Source of the DNA: Leisingera thetidis
GTDB taxonomy: Bacteria; Pseudomonadota; Alphaproteobacteria; Rhodobacterales; Rhodobacteraceae
Length of the DNA: 64,000 bases
NCBI RefSeq assembly: GCF_025857195.1
Contig: NZ_CP109789.1
Location: forward strand, 1 to 64,000
Direction of reading: 5' to 3'
Made by a program: the position numbers and the translations under genes
Notes under the pieces: generated by a model
Told to the model about the DNA's origin: nothing
Databases searched by the model: none
The model's input: only the letters and a program-made list of their open reading frames with translations
Shown: piece after piece, positions 1-8,463 of the stretch
Layout of the letters: every line of letters begins with the position of its first letter
Position numbering within the stretch: position 1 is the first letter of the stretch

Positions 1-1
1 C

Positions 2-463
2 ACCACCGCTGCGTTGCTGATGGTGGTCGGCTCGGCGCTGGTCTTCAACACCTTCCTGACGATCTCCGGCCTGACGGCCGAACTGGTCACGCTGATCAAT
101 TCGGTGAACGTGTCTCCGCTGGGCGTCATCACGGTGATCTGCGTGATCTACCTCTTGCTGGGCTGCGTGTTCGACAGCCTTGCGGCGATGATCCTGACGG
201 TGCCGGTCTTTACGCCGATTGCCGTGAGCCTGGGATATGACCCGCTGTGGTTCGGGGTTGTCGTGGTCATCGTGGTTGAGCTGGGCCTGATCACGCCGCC
301 GCTCGGGATGAATGTTTTCATCGTCAAGAACCTGGCCCCGGATGTTCCGGTCTGGCGGATTTTCGCCGGGGTCTCACCCTTTGTTCTGGCAAATATCGTC
401 GGACTGACCCTGGTGGTGCTGTTGCCCGCCATGGCCCTCTGGCTGCCGGAATTACTGAACTGA
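2..463 (+). CDS. TRAP transporter large permease (DctM), C-terminal part
   Basis: The reading frame is open from the left edge and stops at 463, so only about the last 153 residues are present. It is highly hydrophobic, with at least four membrane segments. The stretch VELGLITPPLGMNVFIV is typical of the conserved C-terminal half of DctM/DedA-like TRAP large subunits, where ITPP-G-N-F lines the transport path. The family imports carboxylates and related organic anions with an ion gradient, using a periplasmic binding protein and a small DctQ subunit; both partners must lie left of the window. The next gene starts 22 bases downstream on the same strand, so it probably belongs to the same catabolic operon. 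Confidence 0.9.
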   Translation, partial: TTAALLMVVGSALVFNTFLTISGLTAELVTLINSVNVSPLGVITVICVIYLLLGCVFDSLAAMILTVPVFTPIAVSLGYDPLWFGVVVVIVVELGLITPPLGMNVFIVKNLAPDVPVWRIFAGVSPFVLANIVGLTLVVLLPAMALWLPELLN

Positions 464-485
464 ACCAATAGCAGGAGAACTCAGC

Positions 486-1718
486 ATGGCTGGAGAATGG
501 ATCGACATTCAGGCGGCGGATGGTGGCACTTTCGGAGCCTATCTGGCACGGCCGGAAAAGGGCAGCGGCCCCGGGCTGGTGCTGCTTCAGGAAATTTTCG
601 GCGTCACCGAGGATATCCGCGCCATTGCCGACATGTATGCCGAAGAAGGCTATGTCGTGGCGGCCCCCGATGTGTTCTGGCGCGCGGAACCGCGGCTGGA
701 ATTGAGCCACGGCGGCGAGGACATGAAGCGGGCCATGGCACTGGGCCAGGGGCTCGATGATGCCCAGGCGGTGGCAGATATCGCGGATGTGGTGGCGGCG
801 CTGAAAGCGCTGGATTGCTGCAAGGGCGGTATCGGGATCATGGGGCAATGCATGGGCGGCCGGCTGGCCGTTGGTGCCGCCGTGGCCGGGCATGTGGATT
901 GTGCAGTCGCCTATTACCCGGTCGGGCTGAATCGCGTCCTGAAGGACGGCGACGACATTCCGGTGCCGGCGGTGTTCCATATCGGCGCCGAAGACCCGTT
1001 CATGGGGCAGGATGAAGTCAAGGCTCTGGCGGAGCGTTTTGCCGGCAACCACCAGATCGAGATCTATTCCTATCCCGAAGCCGGTCATGCGTTCGCCAAC
1101 CCCGGGCGCGACACCTTCATCAAGGCGCCCGCCGACATGGCCTATAGCCGCTCGCTCGCCGTCCTGCGCAAGGTGATCGGCCCCTGGTATGACCTGAACG
1201 CGCTGTGGGAGGCGCATCGCGCCTGCGAGTTCGAAACCCGCGATGCCGACGAGACCATGAAGACCATGGTGGCGGAGCCCTATGTCAACCATATTCCCAC
1301 ACTGACCGGCGGCACCGGGCAAAAGCTGCTGCGCCGGTTCTACGCCAACCATTTCATTCCCAAGAACCCGGCGGACATCAAGGGCATCCCGATTTCCCGC
1401 ACCGTTGGGGCCGACCGGGTGGTCAACGAGGTGATCCTCTGCTTCACCCACGACACGATGATGGACTGGATGCTGCCGGGCGTCGAACCGACCGGCAAAT
1501 ACGTTGAGATCCCCTTTGTCAGCGTGATCCATTTCCGCGGCGACAAGCTCTATAACGAACATATCTACTGGGACCAGGCCAGCGTCCTGGTGCAGCTGGG
1601 CCTGCTAAACCCGGAGGGGCTGCCGATCACCGGCGTGGCCACGGCCAAGAAGGTCTTTGATCCCGGCCTGCCGTCGAACGAACTGATGCCGAACTGGCCG
1701 GAGAGCACAGATGAATAG
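486..1718 (+). CDS. Dienelactone hydrolase fused to an NTF2/SnoaL-like domain
   Basis: 410 residues in two parts. Residues 1-235 are a dienelactone hydrolase-type alpha/beta hydrolase with the full family signature: E36 in QEIFG, nucleophile C122 in GQCMGG, D170 in GAEDPF and H201 in EAGHAF, matching the classical Cys-Asp-His triad. Residues 240-410 resemble the NTF2/SnoaL-like fold (PWYDLNALW, VSVIHFRGDKL, EHIYWDQASVL) seen in ester cyclases and small polyketide cyclases. The first domain would hydrolyse a lactone or cyclic ester; the partner domain's role is unknown. A strong site (AGGAG) lies ahead of the ATG. The stop overlaps the next start by 8 bases, so the two are translationally coupled. 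Confidence 0.88.
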   Translation: MAGEWIDIQAADGGTFGAYLARPEKGSGPGLVLLQEIFGVTEDIRAIADMYAEEGYVVAAPDVFWRAEPRLELSHGGEDMKRAMALGQGLDDAQAVADIADVVAALKALDCCKGGIGIMGQCMGGRLAVGAAVAGHVDCAVAYYPVGLNRVLKDGDDIPVPAVFHIGAEDPFMGQDEVKALAERFAGNHQIEIYSYPEAGHAFANPGRDTFIKAPADMAYSRSLAVLRKVIGPWYDLNALWEAHRACEFETRDADETMKTMVAEPYVNHIPTLTGGTGQKLLRRFYANHFIPKNPADIKGIPISRTVGADRVVNEVILCFTHDTMMDWMLPGVEPTGKYVEIPFVSVIHFRGDKLYNEHIYWDQASVLVQLGLLNPEGLPITGVATAKKVFDPGLPSNELMPNWPESTDE

Positions 1719-2466
1719 CGCGGGCGGCATAGCGATCCGCGATGCGGTGGTTCTGGTGACCGGCGCGGGCGGCGGTATCGGCCGGGCCCTGGTCGCGGTC
1801 CTGCTGGAGCGCGGCGCCGCCGAGGTGGTCGCCTGCGACCGCCAGGCACCGGGTTTCGACGATCCCCGTGTCACGCCGCTTGCGCTTGATATCACCGATG
1901 AGGCGGCGGTAGCGGAAGCCGCCCGGCGCCATGCCGGCCGGGTCACGATCCTGATCAATAATGCCGGGGTGAATGCCAATCCTCGGTTGTTCTCGGACAG
2001 GCTTCTGGCCGAAGCGCACAGCGAGATCGCGGTCAACTACCTTGGCACGCTGGCAATGATGCAGCATTTCGCGCCGGCCATGGTGGCACGGGGCGGCGGG
2101 CAGATCGCCAATGTGGTCAGCTTTGTCGGGCTGGTCTGCGGCCCCGGCATGGCGGGCTATTCCGCGAGCAAGGCCGCGGCCCATATGGCTACGGTCGCGG
2201 CGCGCGCCGAATTGGCCCCCCTGGGCGTCGGCGTGCTGGGCATCTATCCGCAGCTCGTCGACACCGGCATGAGTCGGCATCTCGCGCTTCCCAAGCTCAC
2301 CACCGAGGCGCTTGCGGCGATGATCGTCGAGGCCGTCGAGGCCGGGCAGGACGACCTGTTCCCCGGCCCGGCAACCGAGGCTTTTGCAACCCTGCGCCAG
2401 GACCCGGAAGGCTTTCAGGCAATGCTGATCGACCGGCTTGGCCCCGCACGGCCGCAATTCAAGTAA
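1711..2466 (+). CDS. SDR-family NAD(P)-dependent oxidoreductase
   Basis: 251 residues, the usual size of a classical short-chain dehydrogenase. It shows the nucleotide-binding TGAGGGIG (17-24), NNAG (83-86) and the catalytic set N109, S137, Y150 and K154 (YSASK). An acidic residue at the end of the second strand (ACDRQ) favours NAD over NADP, by family knowledge. It overlaps the upstream gene by 8 bases and is followed within 16 bases by the hydrolase-like gene, so it is the oxidation step of the same catabolic operon. The substrate cannot be told from sequence. Confidence 0.9.
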   Translation: MNSAGGIAIRDAVVLVTGAGGGIGRALVAVLLERGAAEVVACDRQAPGFDDPRVTPLALDITDEAAVAEAARRHAGRVTILINNAGVNANPRLFSDRLLAEAHSEIAVNYLGTLAMMQHFAPAMVARGGGQIANVVSFVGLVCGPGMAGYSASKAAAHMATVAARAELAPLGVGVLGIYPQLVDTGMSRHLALPKLTTEALAAMIVEAVEAGQDDLFPGPATEAFATLRQDPEGFQAMLIDRLGPARPQFK

Positions 2467-2481
2467 CGCAAGGACAGAACA

Positions 2482-3337
2482 ATGACATTCGAGACTCAAG
2501 TTGTGCGCGCCAACGGCAACGATTTTTCCTGCTGGCTCGAGGGCGAAGGTGACAAGGACGTCGTTTTCATCCACGGCGAGATCCACGGCAAGGCCTACTG
2601 GGAGCCGCAGATCCGCGAATTCATGAAGGATCACCGCTGCCTGGCCTATGACCGGCGCGGGCATCACGGCAGCGACAGCGCCGCTTTCGGGTTCTCGGTG
2701 GAAAACCAGACCCGCGATCTGCGCGCGCTGCTGGATCACTTCGGCATGAAGCGGCCCAAGATCGTCGCGCTGGCCTTCGGCACCACCATCTCCGCCAATT
2801 TTGCCAACCAGAACCCCGAGCGCGCCGAGTCGATGATCATCGGCGCCTGGGGCGAGCTGCATGACGCGCTGTCCTATCTCGAACGCTGGGAAGTGGCCGG
2901 CCGGCGGGCCGCCGAGGCGGTGGACCAGGGCGGAAAACAGGCGCTGGTCGAGCTGCTGCGCAAGGAAGGCGGCAAGTCGATGTTCATGGTGATCCCGCCG
3001 GAGGGCGACCCGCTGCGCGAGCCAGTCATCGACCTGATGGCCAGCCACAAGGCCGAGCACTACCGCAATGGCATGCTCGAAGTCGCCTCGTCGGTGCCGG
3101 ATCTGGTCTCCCGGTTCGAGAAGCTCGATATCCCGGTGCTGGGCATCTGCGGCGAGGATGATCCGTTCAAGGATGAACCCGAGGTCCTTGCGGCGATGAA
3201 ATCCTTCCGCGAAGGCGCCATGATCCCGGGGGGGCGGGCGGTTTGCTCATTGGCAGCAGCCCGGCGCCTTCAACGAGGTTGCCCGCCAGTTCTGGGCAAC
3301 CGCCGAACCGGCCTCTGCCCGCGGCAATCTTTCGTGA
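2482..3337 (+). pseudogene. Alpha/beta-hydrolase-like protein, frameshifted at a G7 run
   Basis: Residues 1-245 match an alpha/beta hydrolase fold (FIHGEIHG, RRGHHGSD, acid loop ICGEDDPF). After the G7 run at 3228-3234 the frame changes. With one G removed the protein ends GGRFAHWQQPGAFNEVARQF..., the expected C-terminal His loop and helix, and stops at 3335-3337. As sequenced, the frame instead runs straight into the sulfatase. The nucleophile elbow is odd: where G-x-S-x-G is expected the protein has A98-F-G-T-T102, so the catalytic serine seems to be missing although the Asp and His loops remain. It may be a lyase, a non-hydrolytic member, or inactive. Start ATG follows an AGGACAGAAC site. 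Confidence 0.8.
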
Positions 3338-3351
3338 ACAAGGTGAATCCG

Positions 3352-5022
3352 ATGCCCAACACAGTGAAAAACATACTGTTCATCATGTTCGATCAGTTGC
3401 GCTGGGATTACCTCGGCTGCACCGGGCATCCAACTTTGAAAACCCCGCATCTCGACCGGCTGGCCTCGAAAGGGATGCGGTTCACCAACGCCTATGTGCA
3501 ATCGCCGATCTGCGGCTCGTCGCGGATGAGTTTCTACACCGGACGCTATGTTCAGAGCCACGGCGCGCAGCGCAATAATTTCCCCCTGAAGGTGGGGGAA
3601 GTAACGCTCGGCGATCACCTCCGGGCGGCGGGAATGGATGCCTTCCTGATCGGCAAGACCCATATGGAGGCAGACGCCGAAGGGCTGGAACGGCTGGGGA
3701 TCCCGCCGGATTCGGTGATCGGCGCGCGGTTGTCGGAATGCGGTTTCGACGTTGTCCTGCGCGATGACGGATTGTGGACGGAGGGGCCGGACGGTCCCTA
3801 CGACACGCGCGTCTCGCCTTACAATACCTACCTGCGCAGCAAGGGATACCCGGCAGAAAACGGCTGGTCGGAAAACGCCAATGCGGTCGCGCTGGAAAAT
3901 GGCGAGGTCACCTCCGGCTGGTTCATGAAATACATCAACCGGCCGGCCAACGTGGCAGAACCCGACAGTGAGACGCCCTGGCTGACCGGGCAGGCGATCG
4001 ACTTCCTCGATCAGCCGGGGCGCGATGACCGCCCTTGGCTGTGCCATCTGAGCTATATCAAGCCGCATTGGCCCTATGTCGTCCCCGCGCCCTACAACGA
4101 GATGTTCGGGCCGGAGGATGTGGTGCCGCCGGTCCGCAGCGAGGACGAGAAGAACGATCCGCATCCGGTCTTTGCGGCCTATATGGAGACGCTGGTGGCG
4201 CGCTCCTTCTCCAGGCAGGAGGTCCGCGAAAAGGCGATCCCGTCCTATATGGCATTGATCAAGCAGGCCGATGACCAGATGGGGCGCCTGTTCACCTATC
4301 TCGAAGAGGCCGGCCGGATGGAAAACACGATGATCGTGGTCACATCCGACCACGGCGATTATCTTGGCGATCACTGGCTGGGCGAAAAGAACTTCTTCCA
4401 CGATTGTTCGGTCAAGATCCCGCTGATCATCTATGATCCGCGCCCGGAGGCCGATGCCACCCGCGGCCAGAGCTGCGACGCGCTGGTCGAAGCCATCGAC
4501 CTGACAGCGACCTTCATCGAATGCGCAGGCAAGGAGGTGCCGGACCATATCGTCGAGGGGCGGTCGTTGTGCCCGCTGCTGCATGGCGAGGCGCCCGGGG
4601 ACTGGCGCGAGGTGGTGATCAGCGAAATGGATTACTCCACCACGCAAATGGCGAAATCGCTTTCGATGCCGCATAAGGATGCGCGTCTGTTCATGGTCTT
4701 CGACGGAAGGTGGAAGCTGGTTCATGCCGAAGGCGGTCTGCCGCCGCTGCTGTTCGATCTGCATGACGACCCCGATGAACTCAAGGATCTGGGCCGCGAT
4801 CCCGCCTACGAGAGCGAAAGGCGGCGGATGTACGACCATCTGCACGCCTGGTCGCGGCGGCTGTCGCAGCGCACCGCAATCTCGGATGCGAAACTGGACG
4901 CGATGCAGGGCAAATACCCGCGCCAGGGCGTTCTGCTGGGGCTCTATGACGGCTCGGAGGTGCAGGAGGAAAATCTCTGCAAGGTTCCGGCGGTGCCGGC
5001 GCGCCAAGACACGCTGGACTAG
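3352..5022 (+). CDS. Cytoplasmic sulfatase / phosphonate monoester hydrolase family
   Basis: 556 residues from the ATG at 3352, preceded by AAGGTG. Metal ligands are visible: FDQLRWD near residue 13 and the DHGDYLGDH block near 325. The formylglycine site is C54-G-S-S-R58, followed by MSFYTGRY. The third position is Ser where the textbook modification motif is C-x-P-x-R; S in this place occurs in some bacterial relatives, but conversion to formylglycine is not certain. There is no signal peptide, so the enzyme works in the cytoplasm on an imported ester. The upstream hydrolase frame reads through into this gene only because of the G7 frameshift. The SulP gene follows 174 bases later and may handle the released sulfate. 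Confidence 0.88.
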   Translation: MPNTVKNILFIMFDQLRWDYLGCTGHPTLKTPHLDRLASKGMRFTNAYVQSPICGSSRMSFYTGRYVQSHGAQRNNFPLKVGEVTLGDHLRAAGMDAFLIGKTHMEADAEGLERLGIPPDSVIGARLSECGFDVVLRDDGLWTEGPDGPYDTRVSPYNTYLRSKGYPAENGWSENANAVALENGEVTSGWFMKYINRPANVAEPDSETPWLTGQAIDFLDQPGRDDRPWLCHLSYIKPHWPYVVPAPYNEMFGPEDVVPPVRSEDEKNDPHPVFAAYMETLVARSFSRQEVREKAIPSYMALIKQADDQMGRLFTYLEEAGRMENTMIVVTSDHGDYLGDHWLGEKNFFHDCSVKIPLIIYDPRPEADATRGQSCDALVEAIDLTATFIECAGKEVPDHIVEGRSLCPLLHGEAPGDWREVVISEMDYSTTQMAKSLSMPHKDARLFMVFDGRWKLVHAEGGLPPLLFDLHDDPDELKDLGRDPAYESERRRMYDHLHAWSRRLSQRTAISDAKLDAMQGKYPRQGVLLGLYDGSEVQEENLCKVPAVPARQDTLD

Positions 5023-5196
5023 CGGCCTCCGACCGGCGCTGTCGAATGCCGCGCTTGACCGCCTGGGGGCCGGTCTGTGCCCCCGGTACGGCCGGCCCGC
5101 CGCCACCGCGGCACTAGCGCGCGAGATGCCGGGTTGCAGACCCCAGGCCAGCTGATCCTGCAGCACGGGCTGCAACCGAACTGGAAGCGATAGAAC

Positions 5197-7014
5197 ATGA
5201 ATAAGGTGAGGTCAGGCGCATCGTCGCTCTCACAGGCGGCCATGGCGGTTGTTCCGCCATGGCTCGGCGGTGTTTCCCGCGAGGCGCTGCGCAGCGACGT
5301 TCTGGCGGGGCTGACCGGTGCGACGATCGTCCTGCCGCAGGCCGTCGCCTTTGCCGCCATCGCGGGGCTGCCTCCGGAATACGGTTTCTTCACCGCCATG
5401 GTGATGCCGGTGGTCGCGGCCTTTGCCGGATCGAGCTGGCATGCGGTCTCCGGGCCGACAACGGCCATCTCGGCGCTGGTCTTCGGCGCGCTGGCGGGCA
5501 GTCTTGAACCCTTTTCGGCCGAATTCATCCAGGTGGCGATCGCTTTGTCGCTGATGGTCGGCATTATTCAGCTGCTGCTCGGCTTTGCCAAGCTGGGGGC
5601 GCTCGTCGATTTCGTCTCGCATTCAGTCATGACTGGTTTCGTGGCTGGGGCCGCCATCCTGATCGCGCTCAGCCAGCTGCAGTATATCCTCGCGATTGAT
5701 CTGCCGCGGCCGAGCCATCTGCCGCTCTTCCTCGAGATGCTGCTGGAGCGGGCATCCGGTGTCAGCTGGCCGGCCGTTGTGGTGAGCATCGTCACGCTGG
5801 CTGCCGGGATCGGTGTCAAACGCTGGCGGCCCGGCTTGCCGAACTATCTTCTTGCCCTCGCGGCCGGGTCCGTTGTGGGTTGGGTGTTCTCGCGGAGCGG
5901 AGCAGAGATTGCCAGTATCGGGGTCATCAATGCCGCGGCCCCCCGTCCGATGCTGCCGCCGGCCGGGGCGGATCTGTTGCGGACCTACGGGTCCGCCGCC
6001 TTTGCGATTGCCCTCGTCGGACTGCTCGAGGCGCTGGCGGTGAGCCGCGCGATCGCGACGCGCTCCGGCCAGCCGATTGACGGCAATCGTGAAATCGTCG
6101 GCCAGGGCGCGTCGAATTTCATCGGCAGCTTCTTCCAGTGCTATCCCGGTTCCGCTTCGTTCACGCGGTCCGGGGTGAATTACGAGGCCGGCGCCAGGAC
6201 GCCGCTTTCGGCCATCTTCGCGGCGGGCTTCCTGTTTCTGATCCTCCAATTCGTGGCGCCCTGGTCGGTCTACGTGCCGGTGTCCGCGATGGCAGGTGTC
6301 ATTCTGCTGGTGGCCTGGCGCCTTATCGACTTTAAGGAAATCCGGCATATCGCGACGACCTCCGCGAGCGAAAGCGCAATTGCGCTCAGCACGTTCCTGG
6401 CGACACTCTTCATCGACCTCGAATTCTCGGTCTATGTCGGCGTCTTTCTGTCCTTCCTGTTCTTTGTGCGCTCATCCTCGCGGCCGACCTTCGGCATTGG
6501 CGCGCCAGATCCGAATACCGCGACACGCATGTTCAGGAATGCCGAGGAAAACGGGCTGAAGGAATGCCCGCAGCTGGTCGTCATGCGCCTGGACGGGCCG
6601 CTGTTCTTCGGCTCGGTGGAATTCGTGCGCCGCAAGTTCCGCTCTGTCGAGCGGGAGCGCCCGGACCAGAAGCACATGCTGTTTGCAATGAAAGGGGTCG
6701 GCGAGGTCGACATGCCCGGATCGGACCTGCTGATCGAGGAGGCCGGACGGCGCCACCGGCGCGGCGGCTCGTTTCACATCATGACCCGGACGCCGAAGAC
6801 GATCACCAAGCTGGCCCGCTTCAAGGTCATGCGCGCCTTGACGAAGAAACACATTCATCTGAGCAAGGGCGATGCAGTTTCGGAGATCGTGCCATTGCTG
6901 GATCCGGACATCTGCCGCACTTGCACCGCGCGGATCTTCCGGGAATGCTCCGCTCAGCCCGGCCATTCCGGCGCGAATGGATCACCGCATCAAACCGCGG
7001 GAGAAAACACCTAG
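5197..7014 (+). CDS. SulP-family sulfate permease with STAS domain
   Basis: 605 residues. Residues 25-420 hold roughly 11-12 membrane segments, beginning with the SulP signature region (DVLAGLTGATIVLPQAVAFAAIAGLPPEYGFF in two blocks). Residues 440-570 form a cytoplasmic STAS domain (VVMRLDGPLFFGSVEFV). The family moves sulfate or other anions by exchange or symport. Here, next to a cytoplasmic sulfatase, it may export excess sulfate or balance charge; that is inference. The C-terminus carries a short Cys-containing tail (CRTCTARIFRECS). The gene ends 11 bases before the left end of an IS6 element, which cuts any downstream operon members off. Confidence 0.9.
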   Translation: MNKVRSGASSLSQAAMAVVPPWLGGVSREALRSDVLAGLTGATIVLPQAVAFAAIAGLPPEYGFFTAMVMPVVAAFAGSSWHAVSGPTTAISALVFGALAGSLEPFSAEFIQVAIALSLMVGIIQLLLGFAKLGALVDFVSHSVMTGFVAGAAILIALSQLQYILAIDLPRPSHLPLFLEMLLERASGVSWPAVVVSIVTLAAGIGVKRWRPGLPNYLLALAAGSVVGWVFSRSGAEIASIGVINAAAPRPMLPPAGADLLRTYGSAAFAIALVGLLEALAVSRAIATRSGQPIDGNREIVGQGASNFIGSFFQCYPGSASFTRSGVNYEAGARTPLSAIFAAGFLFLILQFVAPWSVYVPVSAMAGVILLVAWRLIDFKEIRHIATTSASESAIALSTFLATLFIDLEFSVYVGVFLSFLFFVRSSSRPTFGIGAPDPNTATRMFRNAEENGLKECPQLVVMRLDGPLFFGSVEFVRRKFRSVERERPDQKHMLFAMKGVGEVDMPGSDLLIEEAGRRHRRGGSFHIMTRTPKTITKLARFKVMRALTKKHIHLSKGDAVSEIVPLLDPDICRTCTARIFRECSAQPGHSGANGSPHQTAGENT

Positions 7015-7025
7015 GGCAGGTGCGG

Positions 7026-7835
7026 GGGATTGCCAAGTTGTTTGGGTGTGATTGAGAAAGGCGAGACCTCGGCCCGTCAGGCGCTTATTTCGGCAGCATA
7101 GCCGTTCCAGAGGTCGAAAGCATCGGCCCTGGCGTGGCGGTACGAGACGGCGGAAAGTTGATAGCGGCGGGGACGAAAGACGGTGTTGATCTGGTCGTGG
7201 GCTGCCAGAAACCTCTGAGCTTGCTTGGGCGATTTGAACCGCCCCATCAGTTTCTCGCGTTTTCGGGTTGGCCTGTGGGATCCTTCAATCCGGTTATTCA
7301 AGCCTTTGTGCGCGCGATGATCCGCGCCCGGCGCAAGATCGCAGACCGGTCTGAAATAGCTGCGCAATTTATCCGTGATCACGACGCGGGGTTCGCCATA
7401 CCGAGCGATCAGCCTTACCAAAAACCGACTTGCCGCCTTGGCATTCCGCTGTGGCTGGACGAGAATGTCGAGGACATCCCCCTTCGCATCCACCGCCCGC
7501 CAGAGCCAGAATTTCCGGCCGTTGATCGGGATGACCACTTCGTCCAGATGCCATTTGTCGGCCGTGCCGGGGCCGGTCGCGCCGAATGCAATCGGCGAAA
7601 AAGCAGCCAAAGCGGTTGACCCATTGGCGAATGGTTTCGCGGCTGACGATTACACCGCGTTCGGCCAGAAGATCCTCGACATCCGCCGCGCTGAGGGCAA
7701 ATCGATGATAGACCCAGACCGCATATGCGACGATCTCGCGAGGAAAACGGAACCCCTTCAGGCGCGGCAGTGAGGATGGTATATTCATGCCGGTCGCTTA
7801 ACCCGATCAGAACGCCCAAACAACTTGGCAATCCC
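7026..7835 (-). mobile_element. IS6-family element (type A), 810 bp
   Basis: Ends are defined by inverted repeats: GGGATTGCCAAGTTGTTTGG at 7026 and its complement ending at 7835. The length fits the IS6/IS26 family. The 8 bases outside the two ends (AGGTGCGG left, GTCCAACA right) do not match, so there is no target duplication; this is typical after IS6-mediated deletion or recombination between copies. Its right edge abuts a solute-binding protein gene that has lost its 5' end. Remnants of the same element type occur near 43500, 47430 and probably 12010. Confidence 0.85.
7077..7788 (-). pseudogene. IS6-family transposase (type A), frameshifted
   Basis: Two overlapping frames together make one IS6 transposase. 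The N-terminal frame (from 7788) has the helix-turn-helix region LKGFRFPREIV...LLAERGVIVSRETI. The C-terminal frame (ending at 7077) has the DDE core: D in KWHLDEVV, D in VITDKLRSY, E in NNRIEGSHRPTRKREK, and the family ending RRYQLSAVSYRHARADAF. The change of frame is near 7597, where one base appears to be extra compared with the type B copies. The enzyme would catalyse replicative co-integrate transposition. As sequenced it is broken. Confidence 0.85.
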
Positions 7836-7836
7836 G

Positions 7837-8400
7837 TCCAACAAAATAAACTTGCTGGACAGTCAGAGTGATCTCTTTGCGCTGGCAGCCCTGCATATGG
7901 GCTTCCCGCAATGTTCAACGGATCGCGAGCAGCTGAAAGCGCTGAACGATATGCTGATGAGCGCTAAAGAGCACTGGACGTCTTTCAATTCGGACACCGC
8001 AAGAGAAGTGCTTGTGTCGGGTGATGTGGCCGTTGGCCAAATTACCGACGGCTTCGCCGCCAAGGCTCGTTCTGAAAAAGAAACCTTAAAATATGCTTTC
8101 CCGACGCAGGGATATGTTGTCTGGATGGACAATGTCGTTTTGCTGAAGGATGCGCCCAACCGTGAAAATGCTCTGAAATTCATGGACTTCCTGCTTGAGC
8201 CGGAAAACATTGCAGTCGTTTCCAATTATGCGCGCTATGGCACCGGCGTGTCCGAGGCCGAGGCATTCCTTGATCCCGAGCTGGCAACGCTGCCGGAAGC
8301 GAATCCGCCTGCGACCGCAGGTACACCGGTTTTTGTTGAAGCGTGCGACGAAGCAACTCAGGCTGTGTATGACCAAATTTGGACAAACCTGAAAAAATGA
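7837..8400 (+). pseudogene. Polyamine-type ABC transporter substrate-binding protein, 5'-truncated
   Basis: The reading frame continues out of the IS6 right end and encodes the last about 187 residues of a periplasmic binding protein of the PotD/PotF type. Typical features are FNSDTAREVLVSGDVAVGQITDGFAA, YAFPTQGYVVWMDNVVLLKDAPNRENALKFMDFLLEPEN and the tail YDQIWTNLKK. About half the protein, including the signal peptide and the first lobe, is missing, so it cannot function. It indicates that a polyamine-type ABC operon once extended to the left and was removed by the IS6 element. The peptidase gene follows 63 bases later and is probably an original neighbour. Confidence 0.85.
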
Positions 8401-8463
8401 GCCGGATTGCCTGCCGGGGATTACTGGTGGGCTGCTCCCCGAAACTGACAGACGAGCGAAATC

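Noticed and set aside
324..3060. Long - strand frames opposite the first catabolic genes
   Set aside because: Shadows of the dienelactone hydrolase, SDR and hydrolase genes, which have full motifs and ribosome binding sites.
2482..5022. Single 846-residue hydrolase-sulfatase fusion
   Set aside because: The join region is out of frame relative to the hydrolase C-terminus; removing one G at 3228-3234 restores a proper hydrolase ending with its own stop, and the sulfatase has its own start and site.
3247..5175. 642-codon open frame on the - strand opposite the sulfatase
   Set aside because: Same reason: composition typical of an antisense shadow and no recognisable motif.
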